This document shows positions 8,151-15,262 of a DNA stretch of 47,659 nucleotides, piece after piece (within the stretch, counting starts at the first letter, position 1; every line of letters begins with the position of its first letter). This DNA comes from Clostridia bacterium. Lineage in GTDB: Bacteria > Bacillota > Clostridia > Christensenellales > Aristaeellaceae. The stretch lies in the NCBI GenBank assembly GCA_030537335.1, contig JAUNNK010000005.1:1-47659 (forward strand), read 5' to 3'. The notes below the pieces were generated by a model. That model was not told where the DNA came from. It did not search any database and saw only the letters and a list, made by a program, of their open reading frames with translations. Made by a program: the position numbers and the translations under genes.

Positions 8151-9455
8151 TCAGCCTGCCTGCCAGGGAAAGTGCACGGTGATCTCCGTGCCCACGTTGG
8201 GCTCGCTCTGCAGGTCGATGCTGCCGCCCAGCAGCTGCACCGCATGCTTGACGATGGACAGGCCGAGGCCGGTGCCGCCGGTGGCCTTGGAGCGGCTCTT
8301 GTCCACGCGGAAGAAGCGCTCGAAGATGCGGGGCTGATCCTCGTGACGAATGCCAATGCCCGTGTCCCGCACAGTGAGCAGGGTCTCCGTGCCGGTCTCC
8401 CGGGCCTCCACAGTCACGCTGCCGCCCTCGCGGTTGTACTTGACGGCGTTGTCGATCAGATTGGAGAGAATCTCCTCGGCGATCTGCCGGGTGGCGAAAA
8501 TGCGGGCCGATTCGATCTCCAGCTTTAGCTCCACCTGACCCGCTGCGGCCATGGGCCGGAAGCGCTCCGCCACCTCCTGGGCCACGGCGTTGAGCTCGAT
8601 GATCTCGCAGTGGTTGCGTGCGCTGCCTCCGTCCAGCCGGGAGATCAGCAGGATGTCCTCCACCAGGCGGATCATGCGCTTGCCCTCGGCGTAGATGTAC
8701 TCCACCAGCTCCGGCCAATCGCGCTCCGGGGCTACGTGCTGCTTCATGATCTCCGCGTAGCCCACGATGGAGGTCAGCGGGGTCTTGAGCTCGTGGGCCA
8801 CGTTGGCGGTGAACTCCCGGCGGTTCAGCTCCGCCATGCGCTGAATCAGCGGCTGCAATTCGGGATAAAGCTGGTTGCTCTCCGGGGCGGTCAGGTCCAT
8901 GCTGTTGATGGGCTGCACGATCTTCTTGGTCAGGTGCGTGGCCAGCAGCACCGCCCCCAGGGACACCAGCAGCAGCGCCGCCAGCAGCCACCAGGTGAGG
9001 CCGAAGAACATGCCCGCCTCGCTACCGTGGCCCTCGGACAGGCGCAGGTAGCTGCCGTCGGAGAGCCGGACGGCGCAGTAGTAGGTCAGCCTGCCCTGGG
9101 TGGGGGAGAAGCGCATGGAGGAGCCGACTCCCTGCTCCGCAGCGAGCTGAATCTCCGCGCGCTCCTGATGATTCTCCATCTGTTCAGGATCGGACTGGCT
9201 GTCCAGCAGCACCGATCCGTCGGCGGCGATCAGCGTGATGCGTTCCTCGAAGCCGGAATCGATCAGCGCCTGAAGGTAGCCCTGGGGATCCGGGTCGCGC
9301 TCCAGCGCCACGCCCAGCTGGCGCACGCTGCGCTCCAGCTCCAGACTGATCTGCCGGGACAGGAAGTTCATCTGCACCAGCTGCACCACGAAGGTGAACA
9401 CCAGCGCCGTGGCGATGACTGCCCCCAGCATGCTGTACAGGATGCGCTTTTTCAT
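8151..9455 (-). CDS. Sensor histidine kinase (PhoR-like)
   Basis: 434 aa from the ATG at 9455, which overlaps the stop codon of the response regulator by four bases (ATGA). Two membrane segments (about 5-25 and 150-172) flank an extracellular sensor region of ~120 residues. The phosphoacceptor motif is at VAHELKTPLTS with His221, followed by a HATPase domain with N-box (LIDNAVKYN), G1 (DTGIGIR) and G2 (GGTGLGLSIV) boxes. It should autophosphorylate and pass phosphate to the upstream-encoded OmpR-type regulator. No PAS domain is evident. The signal is unknown; the coupling to a pyridoxal kinase gene is the only clue. Confidence 0.92.
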   Translation of the reverse strand: MKKRILYSMLGAVIATALVFTFVVQLVQMNFLSRQISLELERSVRQLGVALERDPDPQGYLQALIDSGFEERITLIAADGSVLLDSQSDPEQMENHQERAEIQLAAEQGVGSSMRFSPTQGRLTYYCAVRLSDGSYLRLSEGHGSEAGMFFGLTWWLLAALLLVSLGAVLLATHLTKKIVQPINSMDLTAPESNQLYPELQPLIQRMAELNRREFTANVAHELKTPLTSIVGYAEIMKQHVAPERDWPELVEYIYAEGKRMIRLVEDILLISRLDGGSARNHCEIIELNAVAQEVAERFRPMAAAGQVELKLEIESARIFATRQIAEEILSNLIDNAVKYNREGGSVTVEARETGTETLLTVRDTGIGIRHEDQPRIFERFFRVDKSRSKATGGTGLGLSIVKHAVQLLGGSIDLQSEPNVGTEITVHFPWQAG

Positions 9456-10135
9456 TTGGCAGCCTCCGAGGGGCAGATGCGGTAGCCGCAGCCGTACACG
9501 GTCTGAATCCGGCTGCCGCTGGAGCCCAGCTTGCTGCGCAGGGTCTGGATATGGGCGTCCAGGGTGTGGCTCGCACCCATGTAGTCCCGGCTCCACACCG
9601 CGTCGATCAGTGCCTCGCGCTCAATCAGCCGCCCGGGCTTTTGCATCAGCACCCGCAGCAGCTCGTACTCCTTCAGCGTCAGCGCGATCTCCCGCCCGGA
9701 CACCTGCACGGTGTGCCGCCCGGTGTCCATGCGGATCTCGTCCACCTCGATGATCTCCCGCTCCTCGCCGGGGCCGCAGCGCCGCAGCACCGCCTTCACC
9801 CGGGCGATCAGCTCCATGATGCCGAAGGGCTTGGCGATGTAGTCGTCCGCGCCCAGCTCCAGGCCCTGCACCACGTCGTCCTCGCCGTCCTTGGCGGTGA
9901 TGAGGATCACCGGCGTGCCCATGGTGTCGCGTCGGGTCTTAAGCTCCCGCAGGATCGACAGCCCGTTTTCCCCCGGCAGCATCAGATCCAGAAGAATCAG
10001 ATCCGCCTTCTCCTGCTGCATCTCTGCCCAGAAGGGGGCCGAGCGCTCGAAGCCCTTGGCGGGAAAGCCCGTCATGCTTAGGGTGTACACCACCAGATTG
10101 CGGATGCTGGCGTCGTCCTCCACGTAGTAGATCAT
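9452..10135 (-). CDS. OmpR/PhoB-type response regulator
   Basis: 227 aa from the ATG at 10135 (GGAGG upstream; longer open frames lie inside the kinase gene next to it). The receiver domain has the acidic pair VEDDAS, the phosphorylated Asp50 (LILLDLMLP) and the conserved lysine in IAKPF. The C-terminal winged helix (EIALTLKEYELLRVL, HTLDAHIQTLRSKL, VYGCGYR) is the OmpR/PhoB DNA-binding type. The start overlaps the stop of the pyridoxal kinase gene (ATGA), and its own stop overlaps the kinase start, so three proteins are made in linked amounts. Confidence 0.93.
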   Translation of the reverse strand: MIYYVEDDASIRNLVVYTLSMTGFPAKGFERSAPFWAEMQQEKADLILLDLMLPGENGLSILRELKTRRDTMGTPVILITAKDGEDDVVQGLELGADDYIAKPFGIMELIARVKAVLRRCGPGEEREIIEVDEIRMDTGRHTVQVSGREIALTLKEYELLRVLMQKPGRLIEREALIDAVWSRDYMGASHTLDAHIQTLRSKLGSSGSRIQTVYGCGYRICPSEAAK

Positions 10136-10971
10136 GCGTTTTCCTCCCCGATGCGGCGGGTCAGCGCGCCCAGCATGGGCTCGAAGTCCACGCCGTACCA
10201 GCGGTGGTCGCCGCAGTTCATGGAATATTCGATGCAGTCCCGGGTGAAGTCCGCCGCGATGCATGCGGACGCGCGGATGCCGCGCCCCAGGGTCATCAGT
10301 CCCGCAAACACCGATGCGAACAGGTCGCCGGAGCCGGGGCAGCTCAGCGCCAGGCGGTCGTGGGGATAGAGAAAGTCGTTCGTCCCGGCGCAGATCAGGC
10401 CGGTCCGGTCGTCGGGAAAGCGGCAGCTGGTGATCAGCACGTTCCGAAGCCGATCGCCCAGCAGGCCGTGGGCCTCGGCGCGCACATGTTCGGCGCAGGC
10501 CGCACTGTCCTCCCAGGGCAAATCCAGCAGGAAGCAGGCCTCGGTCACGTTGGGCAGGATCACATCCGCGTGCTCGCACAGCTTACGCAGGCGAGCGACG
10601 TATGTCCCGTCGAAGCCTGTGTAGAGCGCGCCGTTGTCGCCAAAGGCGGGATCGAGGATCACGTGCGCGCTCTCTGCGCGGAAGAGATTGATGAAGCGTT
10701 CCGCGAGTTCGATCAGTCGGATCGAGCCCAGATAGCCGATGTAGATGGCGTCGAACTTCATTTTCAGCGCCCTCCAGTGGGCCATGATGCGCTCCATCTC
10801 GGAGGACAGATCCACGAAGGTGAAGCCCTCGAAGGCGGTGTGGGTGGAGAGCAGCGCGGTGGGTAGTGCCGCGACCTCGAGGCCCATGGCTGGCAGCACG
10901 GACATGGCCACGCCCAGTGAGCAGCGCCCGACGCAGGAGAGATCCTGAATGACGGCAATTCTTGGAATCAT
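10132..10971 (-). CDS. Pyridoxal/pyridoxamine kinase
   Basis: 279 aa. The start IAVIQDLSCVGRCSLGVAM, the middle ILDPAFGDNGALYTGFD, VILPNVTEACFLL, and the anion-hole/catalytic motif SCPGSGDLFASVFAG identify a PfkB/ribokinase-fold kinase of the PdxK/PdxY group. It phosphorylates B6 vitamers with ATP in the cytoplasm as a salvage route to pyridoxal phosphate. It follows the HD gene by 19 bases and overlaps the response regulator start by four bases. Some members of the group phosphorylate hydroxymethylpyrimidine instead; the SCPGSGD and DPAFGDNG motifs favour B6. Confidence 0.87.
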   Translation of the reverse strand: MIPRIAVIQDLSCVGRCSLGVAMSVLPAMGLEVAALPTALLSTHTAFEGFTFVDLSSEMERIMAHWRALKMKFDAIYIGYLGSIRLIELAERFINLFRAESAHVILDPAFGDNGALYTGFDGTYVARLRKLCEHADVILPNVTEACFLLDLPWEDSAACAEHVRAEAHGLLGDRLRNVLITSCRFPDDRTGLICAGTNDFLYPHDRLALSCPGSGDLFASVFAGLMTLGRGIRASACIAADFTRDCIEYSMNCGDHRWYGVDFEPMLGALTRRIGEENA

Positions 10972-10990
10972 GAATGGACTTCCCTTCCGT

Positions 10991-11653
10991 TTACATCAGC
11001 TTCTGGCCGTTGATGCGCAGCACGAACTTCAGCCCCAGCTTCTCCGCAGCCTTGCGGCAGAGGATCATGCGGCCCAGGAAGATTTCGAAGTAATCCGTCA
11101 CCGAGCAGATGGTGGTGTCGATGTGCAGGCGCAGGCTGATTTCGCCCTTTTCGGGGCTGACGCTCACGCTGCTCTTCTTCACGGAGAAGTTGACGCGGTC
11201 GTGAATGTCGAAGGTGGACGCGTCCTTGTTGCGCACGCGGCTGCTGCGCACGTCGGTCTTGTCCGCCAGGATCAGCGCGGCGGCCACAGCGTTGACGGGG
11301 AAAGCCGTGCTCTCGTCGTGGTTGCCGATGGCAGTGATGATGGTGGCGACCTCGTCGGGATCCGCGCCCATGTTGTCCAGCAGGCGGAAGGCCATGATCG
11401 CGCCGGACTGGGCGTGGTCGATGCGGTTGACCACGTTGCCGATGTCGTGCAGATAGCCCGCGATGCGCACCATCTCCACATCCCGGGGATCCGCGCCCAG
11501 GGCCTCCAGGATGGAGGCGGCGGTCTCGGAAACCTTGGTGACGTGGGCGAAGCTGTGCTCGGTGAAGCCCAGGGCAATCAGCGATTCGTCCGCCTTGCGG
11601 ATGTAGGACTGTATGGCGGCGTTCTGACGCACTTTTTCATAGGTGATGAACAT
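10991..11653 (-). CDS. HD-domain phosphohydrolase family protein
   Basis: 220 aa. The HD metal-binding residues are visible in HSFAHVTKV, GYLHDIGN, and the following D/H residues (RIDHAQSG, NHDES), so a divalent-metal phosphohydrolase is likely. The last ~70 residues (SVSVSPEKGEISLRLHIDT) form a separate small beta domain. This architecture recurs in Clostridia as an uncharacterised HD protein; the substrate may be a nucleotide but cannot be read off. GGAGG precedes the ATG. It heads a unit with the pyridoxal kinase and a two-component system. An extended -10 (TGATAAAAT) near 11711-11719 may be its promoter. Confidence 0.8.
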   Translation of the reverse strand: MFITYEKVRQNAAIQSYIRKADESLIALGFTEHSFAHVTKVSETAASILEALGADPRDVEMVRIAGYLHDIGNVVNRIDHAQSGAIMAFRLLDNMGADPDEVATIITAIGNHDESTAFPVNAVAAALILADKTDVRSSRVRNKDASTFDIHDRVNFSVKKSSVSVSPEKGEISLRLHIDTTICSVTDYFEIFLGRMILCRKAAEKLGLKFVLRINGQKLM

Positions 11654-11823
11654 TCTTTCCTCCGGATTTATCAGTTGCTTCTTATATTTATCTCCAGAGC
11701 ATCATTTTATCAGGCGTGCGTCAAGAATGCATGCGCACAATCTCAAAATGAGGTTATTTTTCGAATTCAGTATAGCAGTCCCGGCGGGGAATTGCAAGCG
11801 GATGCATCCGGAATAGACAGACA

Positions 11824-11856
11824 GCCCGTCCGGGGCATTGCGCCGTCCGAACGGGC
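11824..11856 (-). terminator. Hairpin after the DUF1667 gene
   Basis: GCCCGTCCGG (11824-11833) can pair with the stretch ending ACGGGC at 11856, a ten-base stem with one mismatch, about 20 bases past the DUF1667 stop on the minus strand. There is no strong T-run, so termination may be partial. Confidence 0.5.
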
Positions 11857-11872
11857 CGTTGAAGATGGATTT

Positions 11873-12238
11873 TCAGTTGCGCTCCGCGCTGCGGGTGGCG
11901 ACGAGGTTTGCACCGGTATTGGCGATGTTTTCGCAGAGCACGTCGCCGATGCGCACGGGGGCCTGGGCGGAGATTAGGCGAATCGCGTCCATCACGTCGA
12001 AAATGCGATTCTTCGGCACGGGTGCGGCGGTCTTGACGGACACGCGGGCAAGCTTGCCGCCCACCACTGGCACGGACGCGGTGATCACGCGCACCGGGGC
12101 GATGCACTCCTGCCGGGCGTACGCGTCGCCGCGCTTGCAGGTATTGCCTGTCACGGAAGCGATGCTGCCGCCGTCCAGCTCCACGCGCAGATTGCAGCCC
12201 ATGGGGCAGCAGATGCAGGTCAGTTCCACTTGCTTCAT
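11873..12238 (-). CDS. DUF1667 protein
   Basis: 121 aa. The N-terminus ELTCICCPMGCNL holds four cysteines (C8, C10, C11, C15) and a fifth lies in TCKRGD (C34), a likely Fe-S or metal site. DUF1667 proteins are found next to GlpA-like and FAD/NAD oxidoreductases in anaerobes and are thought to be an electron-transfer partner. Here it starts 2 bases after the FAD oxidoreductase stop and closes a three-gene unit, in keeping with that. Confidence 0.88.
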   Translation of the reverse strand: MKQVELTCICCPMGCNLRVELDGGSIASVTGNTCKRGDAYARQECIAPVRVITASVPVVGGKLARVSVKTAAPVPKNRIFDVMDAIRLISAQAPVRIGDVLCENIANTGANLVATRSAERN

Positions 12239-12240
12239 GA

Positions 12241-13494
12241 CTATGCCTCCTCCATCGCAACGCGAATTTCCGTCGTCGTCAAAGGTACCAGCTCCCGCTT
12301 AAGAGCGATCTCCTCCATCTGGCCGGGGGTCATGATGCGTCTCTTCTGGTGGAAGATGCGCTCACCTCCGGCGTAGACGCTCAGATAGTGATTCCGCACC
12401 TCACGGCGCACGCGGAAGCGCAGGTTCAGCACCTCCGGCAGGGCCGAGGGATCGATGCGCTGGGGCACGATGCCAGTCACGCCGTCGCCGGAGCGCAGCG
12501 GGATCTCATGGCGCTGCGCCCTCGCGCCGCGCAGATATTCCGCCGCCGCACGTCCGGCGCACTCGGCCTCCTCGGACACGTGGTCCACCAGATCGTGCAC
12601 GTGCAGCACGTTTCCGCAGGCAAAGATGCCCGCTACGCCCGTCTCGAAGTTTTCGTTTACAGAGGGGCCGCTGGTGGCGGGGTCGATGGGTACCCCGGCC
12701 AGCTCGCTCAGCTCGTTCTCCGGCAGCAGTCCCACCGACAGCAGCAGCGTGTCGCAGGGAATCTCCTCCTCCGTGCCGGGGATCGGGCGGCGGTTCTCGT
12801 CCACCTGCGCCAGAACAACGCCCTCCACGCGGCGCTTGCCATGGATGTTTACCACCGTGTGGCTCAGCTTCAGCGGAATGCCGAAGTCGTCCAGGCACTG
12901 CACGATGTTGCGGCGCAGTCCGCTGGAGTAGGGCATCAGCTCAGCCACGGCCTTGACCTGCGCGCCCTCCAGCGTGAGCCTGCGCGCCATGATGAGGCCG
13001 ATGTCGCCGGAGCCCAGGATCACCACCTCGCGGCCGGGCATGCGGCCCTCGATGTTGATCAGGCGCTGGGCCGTGCCTGCGGAGTAGATGCCCGCCGGGC
13101 GGTAGCCGGGGATGTTCAGCGCGCCCCGGGGACGCTCCCGGCAGCCCATGGCCAGGATCACCGCGTCCGCCTGAAGCTGTTCAAGCCCACTAATGCGCCC
13201 GGTGCAGGTCAGTATTCGGTCGGAACTCAGCTCCAGCACCATCGTTCCGGTGCGGAAGGGGATGTTGAGGGACGCGGCCTCGTCGATCCAGCGCTGGGCG
13301 TACTCAGGGCCGGTCAGCTCCTCTTTGAAGCGGTGCAGACCGAAGCCGTTGTGGATGCACTGGTTCAGAATGCCACCCAGGCAGTCCTCGCGCTCCAGGA
13401 TCAGCACGTCCTCCACGCCTGCCTTCCGGGCCGCAGTTGCAGCGGTCAGACCCGCCGGGCCGCCGCCAATGACGATCAGTTCATGCCTCTCCAT
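12241..13494 (-). CDS. FAD/NAD(P)-dependent oxidoreductase
   Basis: 417 aa. An N-terminal FAD-binding motif (VIGGGPAGLTAATAARKAG) and a second dinucleotide motif (VVILGSGDIGLIMAR, about residues 150-170) define a pyridine-nucleotide-disulfide-type fold. GIFACGNVLHVHDLVDHV near residue 300 is the second FAD contact. It has no CxxC redox disulfide, like the HcnB/NoxA-type and GlpA-associated enzymes. Lying between a GlpA-like dehydrogenase and DUF1667, it probably moves electrons from that dehydrogenase to NAD(P) or another carrier. It starts 3 bases after the upstream gene. Confidence 0.87.
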   Translation of the reverse strand: MERHELIVIGGGPAGLTAATAARKAGVEDVLILEREDCLGGILNQCIHNGFGLHRFKEELTGPEYAQRWIDEAASLNIPFRTGTMVLELSSDRILTCTGRISGLEQLQADAVILAMGCRERPRGALNIPGYRPAGIYSAGTAQRLINIEGRMPGREVVILGSGDIGLIMARRLTLEGAQVKAVAELMPYSSGLRRNIVQCLDDFGIPLKLSHTVVNIHGKRRVEGVVLAQVDENRRPIPGTEEEIPCDTLLLSVGLLPENELSELAGVPIDPATSGPSVNENFETGVAGIFACGNVLHVHDLVDHVSEEAECAGRAAAEYLRGARAQRHEIPLRSGDGVTGIVPQRIDPSALPEVLNLRFRVRREVRNHYLSVYAGGERIFHQKRRIMTPGQMEEIALKRELVPLTTTEIRVAMEEA

Positions 13495-13497
13495 ACT

Positions 13498-14934
13498 TCA
13501 GCGCTCCTTTCCATCCTTGACGGTCATGGGCGAACCGGGGCCGCACTTGGTGACTTCGAAGTCCGCGCCCAGTTCCCGGCGCAGAAGCTCCATCACGCGG
13601 GCGGAGCAGAAGCCCGCCTGACAGCGGCCCATGCCCGCGCGGGTGCGGCGCTTCACGCCGTCCAGCGAGCGCGCGCCCAGCGGACGGCGGATGGCGTCCA
13701 GAATCTCGCCCTCGCTCACCTGTTCGCAGCGGCAGATGATGTTGCCGTAGGCCGGATTCTCCCGGATCAGCGCCTGGCGGGATGCGAAGTCCAGCTCCCG
13801 GGGACGCACCACGCGACGGGTGGCGACGAAGTCCGGCTTGATCCGTGCATTCAGATGGACGGCGATCTCTCCGGCAAGATATGCCCCGATGGCGGGCGCA
13901 GCGGTGAGTCCGGGGGATTCGACGCCGGCGGCCTCAAAGTAGCCCGGGCGACTCTCACCGATGCGGAAGTCGTGGGCGCTGCCGTCCAGATGGGCGCGCA
14001 GCCCCGCAAAGGAGGTGATCACCTGCTTGAGCGGCAGCTCCGGCACGCTCAGCGAAGCGGTGGAGGCGGCCTTCGCGAGTCCCTCGGCGGTGGTGCAGGT
14101 GGCCTCGCGGTCGTCGATATCCTCGGCGGTGGGGCCGATCATCAGGTTGCCGTGCACCGTGGGCGTCACCAGCACGCCCTTGCCCAGCTTACCCGGGCAC
14201 TGGAAGATGGTCTTGTCCGCCAGAGCGCCCGCCTTGCGGTCCAGCAGCATGTATTCGCCCCTTCTGGGCACGATGTGCAGCTTTTCGTCGCAGAGCTGGT
14301 TGTGGATCTCGTCGCTGTACAGGCCAGCGCAGTTGACCACGACCTTCGCGTCGAAGGTGCCCCGATCGCTGCGGACGCGATAACCGCCGTCGATGGCTTC
14401 GATCTGCTCCACGCGGGTGTTCATGTGGAACAGCACGCCGTTTACGCAGGCGTTCTCCGCCAGCGCCTGGGTCAGCTCAAAGGGACAGACGATGCCCGCC
14501 GTGGGTGCGTAGAGCGCCGCGGCGATGTGTTCCGACAGCGCGGGTTCCATCCTGCGCGCCTCGTCGCCGCTGAGGATGCGCAGCTCGGGCACGCCGTTTG
14601 CTTCGCCCCGCGCCTTCAGCTCCGCAAGCTTCGGCAGATCCTCCTCCGTCAATGCCACCACCAGCGAGCCGTTGCGCCGGAAGGGGATGTCCAGCTCCTG
14701 CGAAAGCGCACCCATGCGCGCGCAGCCCTCCACGTTGAAGCGCGCCTTCAGCGTGCCCGGCTCCGCATCAAAGCCTGCGTGAATGATGGCGCTGTTGGCC
14801 TTGGAGGTGCCCGCACCCACGTCCTCTTCGCGCTCCAGCACGGCGACGTCGAGCGCATAGCGGCTCAGTTCCCGCGCAACGGCGCAGCCCACCACGCCCG
14901 CGCCGGCGATCAATACGTCCAACATGTCTCTCAA
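13498..14934 (-). CDS. GlpA-like FAD-dependent dehydrogenase with [2Fe-2S] domain
   Basis: 478 aa. The N-terminus is a DAO-type FAD fold (VLIAGAGVVGCAVARELS, then TSKANSAIIHAGFDAEPG), as in anaerobic glycerol-3-phosphate dehydrogenase and L-2-hydroxyglutarate oxidase. The C-terminal ~90 residues are a BFD-like [2Fe-2S] domain with ICRCEQVSEGEI and GMGRCQAGFCSARV. With the two genes behind it, it makes the GlpA-FAD-DUF1667 module seen in many Clostridia, usually linked to glycerol-3-phosphate oxidation. No glycerol kinase or glycerol facilitator is nearby, so the substrate is open. Confidence 0.87.
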   Translation of the reverse strand: MRDMLDVLIAGAGVVGCAVARELSRYALDVAVLEREEDVGAGTSKANSAIIHAGFDAEPGTLKARFNVEGCARMGALSQELDIPFRRNGSLVVALTEEDLPKLAELKARGEANGVPELRILSGDEARRMEPALSEHIAAALYAPTAGIVCPFELTQALAENACVNGVLFHMNTRVEQIEAIDGGYRVRSDRGTFDAKVVVNCAGLYSDEIHNQLCDEKLHIVPRRGEYMLLDRKAGALADKTIFQCPGKLGKGVLVTPTVHGNLMIGPTAEDIDDREATCTTAEGLAKAASTASLSVPELPLKQVITSFAGLRAHLDGSAHDFRIGESRPGYFEAAGVESPGLTAAPAIGAYLAGEIAVHLNARIKPDFVATRRVVRPRELDFASRQALIRENPAYGNIICRCEQVSEGEILDAIRRPLGARSLDGVKRRTRAGMGRCQAGFCSARVMELLRRELGADFEVTKCGPGSPMTVKDGKER

Positions 14935-14985
14935 CCCCCGATTCTGGAGCCAGGCGAAAATTCCCCATACTCCATTGTTAAGAAA

Positions 14986-15014
14986 ATTATACTGGATTTA
15001 CGCGCCCTTTTCCA
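14986..15014 (-). promoter_or_regulatory. Probable promoter of the GlpA-like operon
   Basis: On the minus strand TGGAAA (15009-15014) and TATAAT (14986-14991) are 17 bases apart, about 50 bases upstream of the GlpA-like start codon. The -10 is perfect and the -35 weak. Confidence 0.55.
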
Positions 15015-15262
15015 TCTGAAAAATTGAATTATTGTTATGTTCTCATACTCATATGGTGAAAAATACGCGACTTGAACAGAGAAAAAGGGCATTTGTTAAA
15101 ATATAACATATATTAAGAAAAGGATTGATGCATAACGGAATTTGTCGCAAAGGGGAGGAGAATGTGACATTCCTGTTCAGAAACTGGCGCAAAGCTGCTG
15201 GATCATGTATAATAGAAACTAGGTAGTTCTACGCAGTACAGAGGAAGCAGGGATAGAGGGCC
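15015..15262. other. AT-rich divergent intergenic region
   Basis: No gene is seen. It holds a TGTTA-N5-TAACA palindrome at 15094-15108 and a perfect -10 box TATAAT at 15208-15213 on the plus strand without a convincing -35. The latter probably serves the SpoIID-like gene, perhaps with an activator or a minor sigma factor. Confidence 0.5.

Noticed and set aside
12349-15027. An 892-codon open frame on the plus strand, opposite the oxidoreductase trio
   Set aside because: It lies antisense to three genes with clear motifs and ribosome-binding sites. Its protein is a His/Gln/Ala/Val-rich mix with no motif, as expected from the codon bias of GC-rich DNA.
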